Below the pieces are notes generated by a model that saw only the letters and a program-made list of their open reading frames with translations, had not been told where the DNA came from and did not search any database. Shown here piece after piece: positions 16,207-25,406 of a stretch of 64,000 nt of DNA. Each line of letters starts with the position of its first letter. The first letter of the stretch is position 1. The position numbers and the translations under genes are program-made. This stretch comes from JAPOXR01 sp965221815 (GTDB lineage Bacteria; Pseudomonadota; Alphaproteobacteria; Rhodobacterales; Rhodobacteraceae). The stretch is taken from NCBI GenBank assembly GCA_965221815.1, contig OZ244915.1, forward strand, positions 1,612,001 through 1,676,000, given 5' to 3'.

Positions 16207-17022
16207 GTGGCCTGGTGGCTCAATGCCCGCCTCGCCGCCCGTGCCCAACGCCGCATTGTGCATTTTGCCGTTCCCGCAATTTTTGGGGTTACCGTTCTGC
16301 TCGTCTGGGAATGTCTGGTACGCGGGCTCAATGTTCCAGGAGTCATCTTGCCGGCACCCTCGGTCATCATCGGCGCATTTGCCGGCAATGGTGCAATGCT
16401 GTGGGGCGACCTGATGCAGACTTTCTTCAAGGGTGCTCTGTCCGGATATGTGATCGGCTGCAGCGCCGGGATTCTCACCGCGATTCTGATCCATCGTTCA
16501 CTGTTTTTGCGGCGTGGTATGCTTCCAGTAGGAAATTTTCTTGCGGCCCTGCCGATTGTTGGCACCGCCCCCATCTTCGTCATGTGGTTTGGTTTTGGCT
16601 GGCAGTCAAAAGCGGCGGTTGTTATCGCCATGGTTTATTTTCCGATGTTGATCAATATGGTCGAGGGGCTGTCCTCCTCTGACGCCATGCAACGGGACCT
16701 GATGAAAACCTACGCGGCTTCCTACTGGCAGACAATGTTCAAATTGACCCTTCCGGCGGCCATGCCATTTGCTTTTAATGGGTTGAAAATCTGTACGACA
16801 TTGTCACTGATCGGTGCTATCGTTGCCGAATTCTTCGGGTCGCCCACGCTGGGAATTGGATTTCGCATCTCGACCGAAGTCGGTCGACTGGCATTGGATG
16901 TCGTCTGGGCAGAAATTATTGTTGCGGCGGTAACCGGCACTGTCTTTTACGGACTGGTCGCCGCGAGTGAACGCGGGGTGACCTTTTGGCACCCCTCAAT
17001 CCGGGGCCGGTCGGCCTCATGA
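16207..17022 (+). CDS. ABC transporter permease (second); true start possibly upstream and non-standard
   Basis: A permease of at least 271 residues, paralogous to its neighbour, with membrane segments VPAIFGVTVLLVWECLV, GALSGYVIGCSAGILTAI and others and the EAA loop DLMKTYAASYWQTMFKLTLP. GTG 16207 is the first standard start. The frame stays open upstream through the end of the first permease and reads LTYLFTGFVIWGVAWW, a good membrane segment, so the natural product probably begins earlier. No ATG, GTG or TTG is present there, only CTG near 16171, at the stop of the first permease. Confidence 0.8.
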   Translation: MAWWLNARLAARAQRRIVHFAVPAIFGVTVLLVWECLVRGLNVPGVILPAPSVIIGAFAGNGAMLWGDLMQTFFKGALSGYVIGCSAGILTAILIHRSLFLRRGMLPVGNFLAALPIVGTAPIFVMWFGFGWQSKAAVVIAMVYFPMLINMVEGLSSSDAMQRDLMKTYAASYWQTMFKLTLPAAMPFAFNGLKICTTLSLIGAIVAEFFGSPTLGIGFRISTEVGRLALDVVWAEIIVAAVTGTVFYGLVAASERGVTFWHPSIRGRSAS

Positions 17023-17041
17023 CCAAAAAAGGAGTCGAATC

Positions 17042-18022
17042 ATGAAAAAGATTGCTGCCGCGTGTCTCGCGGTTGGACTGGCAACGGGGGCCGCTTCGGC
17101 AATGGACGAAGTGACCTTGCAGCTCAAATGGGTCACGCAGGCTCAGTTTGCCGGATATTATGTCGCTCTCGACAAGGGCTACTACAAGGATGAAAATCTT
17201 GATGTGACCATCAATGCCGGTGGCCCCGATATTGCGCCGCCCCAGGTTCTTGCCGGTGGCGGCGCAGATGTGATCATTGAATGGTTGCCTGCGGCCCTGG
17301 CAGCACGCGAGAGGGGTTTACCGCTGGTCAATATTGCCCAACCCTTCAAATCCTCGGGGCTTATGCTGACATGCAGCAAGGAGTCCGGAATCAGTTCACC
17401 TGCAGACTTTCCTGGCCGGACTCTCGGCGTGTGGTTTTTCGGCAATGAATATCCGTTTCTGAGCTGGATGAGCCAACTCGGTATTCCGGCTGATGGCGGT
17501 GGCGGCGGTGTCACCGTGTTGAAACAGGGATTCAACGTTGACCCCCTCCTTCAAGGTCAGGCCGATTGCATTTCAACGATGACTTACAACGAATACTGGC
17601 AAGTCATTGATGCCGGCATTTCTGCCGATGAACTGGTGACTTTCAAATACGAAGATCAGGGTGTTGCCACACTGGAAGATGGTATCTATGTCCATGAAGA
17701 GCGCCTTTCCGATCCCGCTTTCGTTGACAAGATGGTACGTTTTGTTCGGGCATCAATGCGCGGATGGAAAGACGCCGAAGCCGATCCGGATGCTGCCGCT
17801 GAAATCGTTCTCGACAATGATGCGACGGGTGCGCAGACAGAAAAACATCAGAAACGGATGATGGGCGAGATCGCCAAACTCACCGCAGGGTCAAATGGCT
17901 CTCTGGATCCGGCTGACTTCCAAAGGACCGTTGACACGCTCCTCGCCGGAGGCTCCGATCCCGTTATCACGATGCAACCTGAGGGTGCTTGGACGCATCT
18001 CATCACCGATCAGGCTCTGTAA
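17042..18022 (+). CDS. ABC transporter substrate-binding protein, NMT1/THI5-like
   Basis: A periplasmic binding protein of 326 residues. Residues 1-20 form a signal peptide (AACLAVGLATGAASA, cleavage after ASA), followed by the NMT1 start VTLQLKWVTQAQFAGYYVAL and the DKGYYKDENLDVTINAGG motif. This family binds pyrimidine-like and related small heterocycles (thiamine precursors, riboflavin, hydantoins). AAAGGAGTCG lies just before ATG 17042. Last gene of the cluster; a strong dyad follows, shared with the convergent truA gene. Confidence 0.88.
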   Translation: MKKIAAACLAVGLATGAASAMDEVTLQLKWVTQAQFAGYYVALDKGYYKDENLDVTINAGGPDIAPPQVLAGGGADVIIEWLPAALAARERGLPLVNIAQPFKSSGLMLTCSKESGISSPADFPGRTLGVWFFGNEYPFLSWMSQLGIPADGGGGGVTVLKQGFNVDPLLQGQADCISTMTYNEYWQVIDAGISADELVTFKYEDQGVATLEDGIYVHEERLSDPAFVDKMVRFVRASMRGWKDAEADPDAAAEIVLDNDATGAQTEKHQKRMMGEIAKLTAGSNGSLDPADFQRTVDTLLAGGSDPVITMQPEGAWTHLITDQAL

Positions 18023-18040
18023 TCGATTGCAAAAACAGTT

Positions 18041-18100
18041 CCAGACCCGGTTCATACCGCGAATGAACCGTGGGGTTCACGTTCGTCGAAACGGGTCTGG
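18041..18100. terminator. Nested inverted repeats at convergent gene ends (possible bidirectional terminator)
   Basis: An outer stem CCAGACCCG (18041-18049) pairs with CGGGTCTGG (18092-18100), and an inner hairpin CGGTTCAT (18048-18055) pairs with ATGAACCG (18063-18070). It lies between the stop of the binding-protein gene and the end of truA, whose last codons it overlaps. There is no clear T-run on either side, so intrinsic termination is only a possibility. Confidence 0.4.
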
Positions 18101-18850
18101 GTCATAATCCACACGCTCGAGATAAAGGCCTGTTGCCGGGGCCACGGGACCGCATTTGGAGCGGTCACATGCGTGCAAGGCATCGCGCAGTTGATCGGCG
18201 CTCATCGCACCGGCGCCAACGCGTTCCAGACTGCCCACGATACTGCGCATTTGGCGATGCAAAAAGCTCCGCGCCTCGGCCCGAATGTGCAACTCGCGCC
18301 CATACAGTACAGGAATTTCCTGGATCGTGAGTCGGTCGAGGGTCTTGACTGGTGATTCAGCCTGACACTGCGCCGCACGAAAAGTGGTGAAGTCATGGGT
18401 TCCGATCAAGTGTGCGGCGGCCCGTTGCATTGCCGTTGAATCGAGATTGACAGCAACCCGCCAGACCAGGCCAGGGGCATGGGCAAGCGGCGCACGACGA
18501 ATGATGATCCGGTAAAGATAGACTCGCCGGACGGCCGAAAATCGTGCGCTAAAGCCAGAATCAACAGAGGCGACGCACAAAACAGACACCCTTGCGGGAC
18601 GCAAATGCGCATTCAACGCATCATACAATCGTCCCTCGTCCCAGTCACGGCGTAAATCGCAATGAACAACCTGGCCATAGGCATGGACTCCGCTGTCGGT
18701 CCGACCCGCAGCTGTCACATCAGATGCATCCGGGTCAAGTTGACGGAGCGCCTTTTCAAGGGTTCCCTGAACTGAATCGCCGTTGGCCTGTCGTTGCCAT
18801 CCGATAAACTGACTGCCGTCATATTCTATAATCAAAGCGTATCTCGGCAT
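18077..18850 (-). CDS. truA: tRNA pseudouridine synthase A
   Basis: A 257-residue enzyme converting uridines 38-40 of the tRNA anticodon arm to pseudouridine. The family start MPRYALIIEYDGSQFIGWQ and the catalytic Asp in AAGRTDSGVHAYGQVVH are present, along with RSFLHRQMRSIVGSL near the C-terminus. Length is normal. It is transcribed toward the ABC transporter cluster. Confidence 0.95.
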   Translation of the reverse strand: MPRYALIIEYDGSQFIGWQRQANGDSVQGTLEKALRQLDPDASDVTAAGRTDSGVHAYGQVVHCDLRRDWDEGRLYDALNAHLRPARVSVLCVASVDSGFSARFSAVRRVYLYRIIIRRAPLAHAPGLVWRVAVNLDSTAMQRAAAHLIGTHDFTTFRAAQCQAESPVKTLDRLTIQEIPVLYGRELHIRAEARSFLHRQMRSIVGSLERVGAGAMSADQLRDALHACDRSKCGPVAPATGLYLERVDYDPDPFRRT

Positions 18851-19124
18851 GGGCAGGATCCATTACAGGTTCAAATGCAGGGCCCCCGGGTCTCGGCGAG
18901 ACACCGGTTGCGTGAAGCTACATCAAATCCCGGGGGATGTGCAGTTGCTGTTGGATATGATGCACGTCTGCTATACGGAAAACAGACCATCGGTGATGTC
19001 GTCCCATGAATGGCGACCTTGGGTGTCAGTCGCTGACTCAACCACAAAACCTGGCACGACGCACGATAACCATTGTGACCTTCGCTGATCCGTTTAAACT
19101 GTTACAAAATTCATTGAGTCCCAC

Positions 19125-20552
19125 ATGAGCCGACCGGTTGTGATGCTGTTTCGTGATGACCTGCGTTTGGCGGATCATGAAGCCCTCACCCGGGCCGTCG
19201 GGTGCGCGGCACCTGTTATCTGTGTCTATGTGCACGATGACCGTCCGCCCTTTGCACGTGGCGGGGCGCAGAAATGGTGGCTGCATCATTCACTGATCGC
19301 GCATGCACGTGCTCTGGAATCAGTCGGTGCCCCTCTGAACATCCGAACCGGACCCGTCGAAAAGGTGGTGGATTCGATCATTGAGGAAACCGGGGCAGAT
19401 CGTGTTTTCTGGTCACGCCGCTACGCACCGCATCACGTGCAATGCGATACCCAAATGAAGGCGCGATTACGCAGGAGTGGAACGTGCCAGGCCACCAGTG
19501 CGAAGGGACGGTTATTGATGGAACCCTGGGAGATTGGAACTGCCAGTGGCGATCCATACCGCGTCTTCACGCCTTTCTGGAACTGTTTGCAGCGGCAGTT
19601 GCAGATAACCGAACCGCTTCTCGTACCAAGCGATATCCCCGGCATCAAACTCAACAACAGTCAGACAATCGATGATCTCAAACTCCTTCCGACTCGACCC
19701 GACTGGAGTCAAAAGTTTCATGATCTGTGGCAACCCGGTGAAGACGGTGCCACAGAAAAACTGGATATTTTTGTTCAACGCACGGCAAATTATGCCACTG
19801 CGAGAGATTATCCATCGCAATCTGCAACATCTCTCCTCTCGCCACATTTGCAGATGGGTGAGGTCAGCCCACGCCAGGTCATGACCCGACTCATGGAGCA
19901 GCAGGAGAGGGGTAAAATCAGCCATGATGATTTCATGAAATTCTATTCCGAATTGGCGTGGCGGGATTTCAACAGTCATCTTTTATTCCACATGCCCGAA
20001 TTGACCGATCAGGAATTCAAACAGGAGTTTCGCAACTTCCCCTGGCGCGATGATCCCGATGGCTTTGCTTGCTGGACACAAGGGCAGACAGGCTACCCCC
20101 TGGTTGATGCCGGCATGCGCGAGCTCTATCAGACCGGAACGATGCATAATCGTGTGCGTATGGTCACGGCATCCTTCCTGACCAAACATCTGCTGATTGA
20201 CTGGCGCATGGGCATGAACTGGTTTTGGGATACGTTGCTTGATGCCGATATCGCGTCAAACAGCATGAATTGGCAATGGGTTGCCGGTTGCGGGGCCGAT
20301 GCCGCGCCCTATTTCCGGATCTTCAACCCGACCATTCAGGCGCGGAAATTCGACCCGGATGGGATCTATATCCGAAAATGGGTCCCAGAAATCGCGGCGA
20401 TGCCGACGCAGAAATTGGCCAATCCGTCGGCGGCCCAGGCCGGAATTCTTGGTGATGCCGGAATCACCCTCGGCACCACCTATCCCCGTCCTATTGTTGA
20501 CCATAAACCCGCGCGTGAGCGCGCACTTGAAGCTTATGCCAATCGGCCGTGA
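19125..20552 (+). CDS. phrB: Deoxyribodipyrimidine photolyase
   Basis: A 475-residue class I cryptochrome/photolyase protein that repairs cyclobutane pyrimidine dimers with light and FAD. It has the N-terminal antenna domain (VVMLFRDDLRLADHEAL), and the FAD domain with SATSLLSPHLQMGEVSPRQ, FYSELAWRDFNSHLLFH, TGYPLVDAGMRELYQTG, RMVTASFLTKHLLIDWR and NWQWVAGCGADAAPYFRIFN. The Trp residues of the electron-transfer chain appear to be present. It stands alone between truA (divergent) and ileS. Confidence 0.93.
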   Translation: MSRPVVMLFRDDLRLADHEALTRAVGCAAPVICVYVHDDRPPFARGGAQKWWLHHSLIAHARALESVGAPLNIRTGPVEKVVDSIIEETGADRVFWSRRYAPHHVQCDTQMKARLRRSGTCQATSAKGRLLMEPWEIGTASGDPYRVFTPFWNCLQRQLQITEPLLVPSDIPGIKLNNSQTIDDLKLLPTRPDWSQKFHDLWQPGEDGATEKLDIFVQRTANYATARDYPSQSATSLLSPHLQMGEVSPRQVMTRLMEQQERGKISHDDFMKFYSELAWRDFNSHLLFHMPELTDQEFKQEFRNFPWRDDPDGFACWTQGQTGYPLVDAGMRELYQTGTMHNRVRMVTASFLTKHLLIDWRMGMNWFWDTLLDADIASNSMNWQWVAGCGADAAPYFRIFNPTIQARKFDPDGIYIRKWVPEIAAMPTQKLANPSAAQAGILGDAGITLGTTYPRPIVDHKPARERALEAYANRP

Positions 20553-20915
20553 CGACGCTGCTGACGGGGTCCGCCACGCCATGAAAGACCGGACCTGACG
20601 ACGATCTCCGCATCCATCGCCTCGGGCTGAAACAGGCAGCTTTTTGATACGGTTGCCCGGCAAATTCAACGCCTCTTGACGGTCTGATGGGACGCAAGAG
20701 TGAGATTGTACAGCATCCTCCGGCGCTGTCATGGGCGCGCGCAACCAACCGGCGCGTATACATCGACCCGTGTCGTCAGATTCACGGCCTCCCTGATTGT
20801 CGATCAGGGGCATATGCTAGACATGAGACACAGGGTTCCATATAGGCCCTTGCAGCCCGTCATTTGACTTGCCCTGGGCCTTTCTGGTGGCAAGACCCCA
20901 ACCCGAGAAACACCC
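20553..20915. other. Intergenic region before ileS
   Basis: About 360 bp. Minus-strand frames here show no recognisable domain and no good start. I see neither a T-box nor another leader structure; ileS in this group normally lacks one. Confidence 0.4.
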
Positions 20916-23855
20916 ATGCCCAAATCATCCGACGGCTTCCGAGACACGTTGCAGTTGCCGCAAACAGACTTTCCGATGCGCGCAGGATTGCCGCAACGGG
21001 AGCCCGAATGGTTGCAGCGTTGGGAACAGATCGGAATCTATGCGCGTCTCCGTTCACGCGCCAAGGGTCGCCCTGTCTTTGTGCTCCATGATGGCCCCCC
21101 TTATGCCAACGGCCATCTCCATATCGGTCATGCCCTCAATAAGATCCTCAAAGATATGGTCGTTCGTTCGCAGCAGATGATGGGCAAGGATTCGCGTTAC
21201 GTGCCCGGTTGGGACTGCCATGGATTGCCGATTGAATGGAAAGTCGAAGAGCAATATCGAGACCGTCACGCCGCCAAGGACGATGTGCCGATTGTCGCAC
21301 TGCGCGCAGAATGTCGCCGCTTTGCCGAAAAATGGATCGATATCCAGCGCGATGAATTTCGCCGTCTGGGCATAACCGGTTGTTGGGATGATCCTTATCT
21401 CACCATGGACTTTCACGCCGAGGCTGTCATTGCCGAAGAATTCATGAAACTCCTGATGAACGGATCCCTTTATCGGGGTTTCAAACCGGTGCTGTGGTCA
21501 ACTGTCGAAAAAACCGCCCTGGCAGAAGCCGAAGTCGAATATCATGACCACAAGAGCGATGTGGTCTGGGTGCAGTTTCCGATCATTTCACAGGCCGGTG
21601 CCAGCGATCTGACAGACAATCAAACATCTGTGCTCATCTGGACCACCACACCCTGGACGCTGCCGTCCAACCGCGCCATTTGCTACAATCCGGATGTCAG
21701 TTATGGACTCTATGAGGTCACAGAGGCCGCCGAGGACAATTGGTTGCAACCCGAAACGCGCCTTTTGATTGCCGACAATCTCTCTGAATCCTGTATGGAA
21801 AAAGCACGCGTCGGATCCTGTTCGCGTCTGCGCTCATGTGCCAAAGAGGAATTGGCCCAACTGGTCTGTAGCCACCCGTTCCGTGGATTGGTATCGGCCG
21901 ACCAGCCCGAAGGAAATCGCTGGGACTATCCGGTCCCGCTGCTTGCTGGTGCACATGTCACGGACACGGACGGCACCGGCTTTGTCCATACTGCACCGTC
22001 GCATGGCGTTGACGACTATCGCATCGGCATGGCGCATGGGCTGGACGTTCCCGACAATGTTCAGGAGGACGGGAGTTTTCGCCCTGATCTGCCGCTCTTC
22101 GGTGGCCATACAATTTTCCGCGAGAAGGGTAAGACAGGGAGTGCCAACGACACCGTCATCACCGCTTTACGGCGTGCCAATTGCCTGGCGGCGCGAGAAA
22201 CGATGACACATTCTTACCCGCATAGCTGGCGTTCCAAGGCCCCATTGATCTATCGCAGCACGCCGCAATGGTTTGCCGCTATTGATCGCTCCCTGGGAGA
22301 TGGAATGGACCAATATGGAAAGACCATTCGTGAAAGAGCGTTGAAACTTATCGATTCGCAGGTGCAATGGACCCCGCCGACCGGCCGTAACCGCTTGTAC
22401 GCCATGATCGAACAGCGTCCCGACTGGGTATTGTCGCGCCAGCGTGCCTGGGGTGTCCCCCTGACATGTTTTACCAAGATTGGAGCTGAACCCGAGGATG
22501 AAGACTTTTTTCTCAAAGACGACAAGGTCAATCAACGAATAGTCGCGGCATTTCTCGAAGACGGTGCCGATGCCTGGTTCCAACCGGATGCCAAAGAACG
22601 ATTTCTCGGCGATGACTATGATCCTGCTTCCTATAGTCAGGTTTTTGACATTCTTGATGTCTGGTTTGATTCGGGATCAACACACGCCTTTGTCCTGCGC
22701 GACCGGAACGATGGCCCCGAGGATGGTATAGCCGATCTTTATCTGGAAGGAACCGACCAGCATCGCGGTTGGTTCCACTCATCGTTGCTGCAAGCCTGTG
22801 GTACACGCGGTGAAGCCCCCTATCGCGGTGTTCTCACGCATGGATTTACCCTCGATGAGCATGGTCGAAAGATGTCCAAATCCCTGGGTAATACGATCGC
22901 CCCTGAGGATATTGTCCGCCAGAATGGTGCCGATATTCTTCGTCTGTGGACCGCGCAGTCAGACTATCGTGTCGATTTACGCATTGGGCCGGAAATTCTA
23001 CGCGGTGTCACCGACAGTTACCGCCGCATCCGCAACTGCTTTCGCTTCATGCTGGGGAATCTGTTTGACTTTGTGCCCGGCGATAACGTTCCTTTTGTCG
23101 AATTGCCTGGGCTTGAACGCTGGGTTCTCCACCGCGTCTGCGTGATCGAAGGCAACGTGCGGGACGCCTATTCGGCCTACGACTTTCAGCGTGTCTTTCA
23201 GACCGTGTTTGATTTTGCCAACACGGATTTGTCCTCGTTTTATTTCGATATCCGCAAAGACACGCTCTATTGTGAAGCCGCCGGGAGCCGGAAACGCCGA
23301 TCGGTCCAGACGGTCCTCGATATCCTCCATCAACATTTGTGCACGTGGCTGGCGCCGATACTGGCGTTTACCGCTGAGGAAGTGTGGCTGGCGCGATTTC
23401 CAGGAGATGATTCATCGGTCCATTTGCAGGATTTTCCACCCGTACCCGAAGAGTGGAAGGACCAGAAACTGGCAGATGAATGGGGCATTGTCCGCGACGC
23501 ACGACGCGTCGTCACCGCTTGTCTGGAATTTCAGCGGCGCGACAAGATCATCGGATCGAGCCTTGAATCCTGTCCGACCGTGATCGTCAGTGATCCTGAT
23601 ACCTGCGCGCTCCTCGAGCGTTTTGAACTTGACGATATCTGCATTACGTCGGGAATGAACCTGATCAACGACCAGACGCCGCGCCGTGGCGCTGTTTCAA
23701 TCCCGGAGGTCCCAGGAATATGGGTCGAACATGCGCCGGCTGAGGGCAAGAAATGTGATCGTTGCTGGAAATTTTTCACGAATCTGGTACAACGTGCGCA
23801 AGGTTCAGTTTGCGCACGTTGTGCGCAGGTCCTCGATGAACATGGTGGTGCATGA
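20916..23855 (+). CDS. ileS: Isoleucyl-tRNA synthetase
   Basis: A class I aminoacyl-tRNA synthetase of 979 residues charging tRNA-Ile. The HIGH-type motif is in PYANGHLHIGHALNK, the KMSKS motif in GRKMSKSLGNTIAPEDI, the editing domain contains TTTPWTLPSNRAICYNP and GTGFVHTAPSHGVDDY, and the C-terminal zinc finger is CDRCWKF with CARC. Length and motif order are those of the bacterial enzyme. A small hairpin follows the gene. Confidence 0.97.
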   Translation: MPKSSDGFRDTLQLPQTDFPMRAGLPQREPEWLQRWEQIGIYARLRSRAKGRPVFVLHDGPPYANGHLHIGHALNKILKDMVVRSQQMMGKDSRYVPGWDCHGLPIEWKVEEQYRDRHAAKDDVPIVALRAECRRFAEKWIDIQRDEFRRLGITGCWDDPYLTMDFHAEAVIAEEFMKLLMNGSLYRGFKPVLWSTVEKTALAEAEVEYHDHKSDVVWVQFPIISQAGASDLTDNQTSVLIWTTTPWTLPSNRAICYNPDVSYGLYEVTEAAEDNWLQPETRLLIADNLSESCMEKARVGSCSRLRSCAKEELAQLVCSHPFRGLVSADQPEGNRWDYPVPLLAGAHVTDTDGTGFVHTAPSHGVDDYRIGMAHGLDVPDNVQEDGSFRPDLPLFGGHTIFREKGKTGSANDTVITALRRANCLAARETMTHSYPHSWRSKAPLIYRSTPQWFAAIDRSLGDGMDQYGKTIRERALKLIDSQVQWTPPTGRNRLYAMIEQRPDWVLSRQRAWGVPLTCFTKIGAEPEDEDFFLKDDKVNQRIVAAFLEDGADAWFQPDAKERFLGDDYDPASYSQVFDILDVWFDSGSTHAFVLRDRNDGPEDGIADLYLEGTDQHRGWFHSSLLQACGTRGEAPYRGVLTHGFTLDEHGRKMSKSLGNTIAPEDIVRQNGADILRLWTAQSDYRVDLRIGPEILRGVTDSYRRIRNCFRFMLGNLFDFVPGDNVPFVELPGLERWVLHRVCVIEGNVRDAYSAYDFQRVFQTVFDFANTDLSSFYFDIRKDTLYCEAAGSRKRRSVQTVLDILHQHLCTWLAPILAFTAEEVWLARFPGDDSSVHLQDFPPVPEEWKDQKLADEWGIVRDARRVVTACLEFQRRDKIIGSSLESCPTVIVSDPDTCALLERFELDDICITSGMNLINDQTPRRGAVSIPEVPGIWVEHAPAEGKKCDRCWKFFTNLVQRAQGSVCARCAQVLDEHGGA

Positions 23856-23858
23856 GAC

Positions 23859-23891
23859 TGTGGCGCCTGATGCGCCACAACCCGCGTTTTT
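23859..23891 (+). terminator. Hairpin with T-run after ileS
   Basis: TGTGGCGC (23859-23866) pairs with GCGCCACA (23872-23879) across a 5-nt loop, and five T follow at 23887-23891 after a 7-nt gap. The gap makes a classical intrinsic terminator uncertain. The 5' arm begins just after the ileS stop. Confidence 0.5.
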
Positions 23892-23957
23892 GAAACTGGA
23901 TCGAATTCTGCACGGGATCAAGTCTGTTTCCTGGTGGGGTGCTGCCTGTCAGATCAT

Positions 23958-25055
23958 CTAGACGTTGAAGAGGATCCGCAGGACATCGCCATCCTTGACC
24001 CGATAGTCACGCCCTTCGGCCCGCAATTTTCCTGCTTCTTTCGCCCCAATCTCTCCACCATGAGCAATAAAATCGTCGTAGGATACGGTTTCTGCGCGTA
24101 TGAAACCCTGGCTAAAATCCCGATGAATACGTCCCGCCGCCTCAATCGCCGACATCCCGCACGAAAGTGTCCAGGCACGTGTTTCCTTCGGTCCAACAGT
24201 GAAAAATGTAATCAGACCGAGAAGCTGATAGGCGGCCGAAACGGTTCGCTGCAAACCCGACTCGTGGCATCCAATCGATTCGAGAAACGCGGTCGCTTCC
24301 TCCTCATCGAGGCCAACAAGTTGTTCTTCGAATAATGCCGAACAAACCACCCAGGGACTTCCCCGGGAGGCCGCATGTGCGCCAACTTCACATGAATAGG
24401 CATTACCCTCGGAAGCCGCCCCCTCATCCACATTACAGATATACAGCACCGGCTTCGCCGTCAGTAAACCGAGACGTCGCCAATGCCCCAATTCAACATC
24501 TTCAATCAAAGCCTCGCGCACCGGTTTACCGTGTTCAAGCACATCCTGCGCTTGTGCCAGTCGATGGTCTTGCGTCCGGGCGTCAGCATCACCTGACTTT
24601 AATCGCCGCACCAGCCGCTCGCGCTGCCGAAGCACCGAATCGAGATCCGCCAGCATCAATTCTGTCTCGATTGTGATGATGTCGTCTATCGGATTGACCT
24701 GTGTTGTGACATGGGTGATGTCAGGATCATCAAAGCAACGGACCACATGTGCAATTGCATCAACTTCACGAATACTCGCCAGGAAACGATTGCCGAGACC
24801 CTGGCCTTTTGATGCCCCGGCAACCAAACCCGCAATATCGACAAAGTGAGTCTTCGCCGGAATCATCTTTCTGGACCGGGCCAGAGCAGCAAGCTGTTCC
24901 AGGCGAAAGTCGGGAACCGCAACTTCACCGCTGTTCGGGTCAATCGTGCAAAAGGGATAATTTTCTGCCTGCGCCGATGCAGTTCCTGTGAGCGCATTGA
25001 AAAGAGTCGACTTGCCCACATTGGGCAATCCAACAATTCCCGTTTTTACTGAAAT
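23958..25055 (-). CDS. ychF: Redox-regulated ATPase YchF (Obg-like), apparent ATT start
   Basis: An Obg-family nucleotidase associated with ribosomes. The G1 motif is GLPNVGKST, followed by YPFCTIDPNSGEVAVPD, the G3-like VDIAGLVAGASKGQGLGN and the C-terminal TGS domain (AGRIHRDFSQGFIRAE). The first standard start codon (TTG 25028) falls inside GLPNVGKS and would remove essential sequence. Reading upstream gives KISVKTGIVGLP before a TGA. An ATT at 25055 preceded by AAGGTG at 7 nt gives 365 residues, the normal length. Alternatively one base is in error in the A5 run at 25043-25047, which would link a GTG at 25065 (MTKDFSKTGIVG). Confidence 0.88.
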   Translation of the reverse strand: MSVKTGIVGLPNVGKSTLFNALTGTASAQAENYPFCTIDPNSGEVAVPDFRLEQLAALARSRKMIPAKTHFVDIAGLVAGASKGQGLGNRFLASIREVDAIAHVVRCFDDPDITHVTTQVNPIDDIITIETELMLADLDSVLRQRERLVRRLKSGDADARTQDHRLAQAQDVLEHGKPVREALIEDVELGHWRRLGLLTAKPVLYICNVDEGAASEGNAYSCEVGAHAASRGSPWVVCSALFEEQLVGLDEEEATAFLESIGCHESGLQRTVSAAYQLLGLITFFTVGPKETRAWTLSCGMSAIEAAGRIHRDFSQGFIRAETVSYDDFIAHGGEIGAKEAGKLRAEGRDYRVKDGDVLRILFNV

Positions 25056-25406
25056 CTTTCGTCACCTTGTGAATTATGAAGCGCATTGTTACAGTGCATG
25101 CAGACAATAGTCTCTGCCAGAACCCAATCCCGCTGGCGCCAACTATCCCGACCGATCAGTGAATTCAAGCCAGTTGAAATGGGCGGGTGGCCGTCGCCTG
25201 ATACGGTGTCTGGGTTTTGACGGAAACCGGATGACAGCCGCAAAGACCATCATCAATGGCACGACCTGCGCGCTGACGAACCGGCACTGTTCATGATCCA
25301 TCATCATAGACAATGATGCGACTTTGTCTTATGCCGATTAGCGATGCACAGATGTTGGCAACCTCACCATCTCAACATTGTGCCCTCATGCGCCCGGGAA
25401 ATAAAA
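25056..25406. other. Divergent intergenic region between ychF and the TRAP operon
   Basis: About 350 bp that must hold promoters for both directions. No strong dyads or recognisable operator motifs were seen. Confidence 0.4.
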
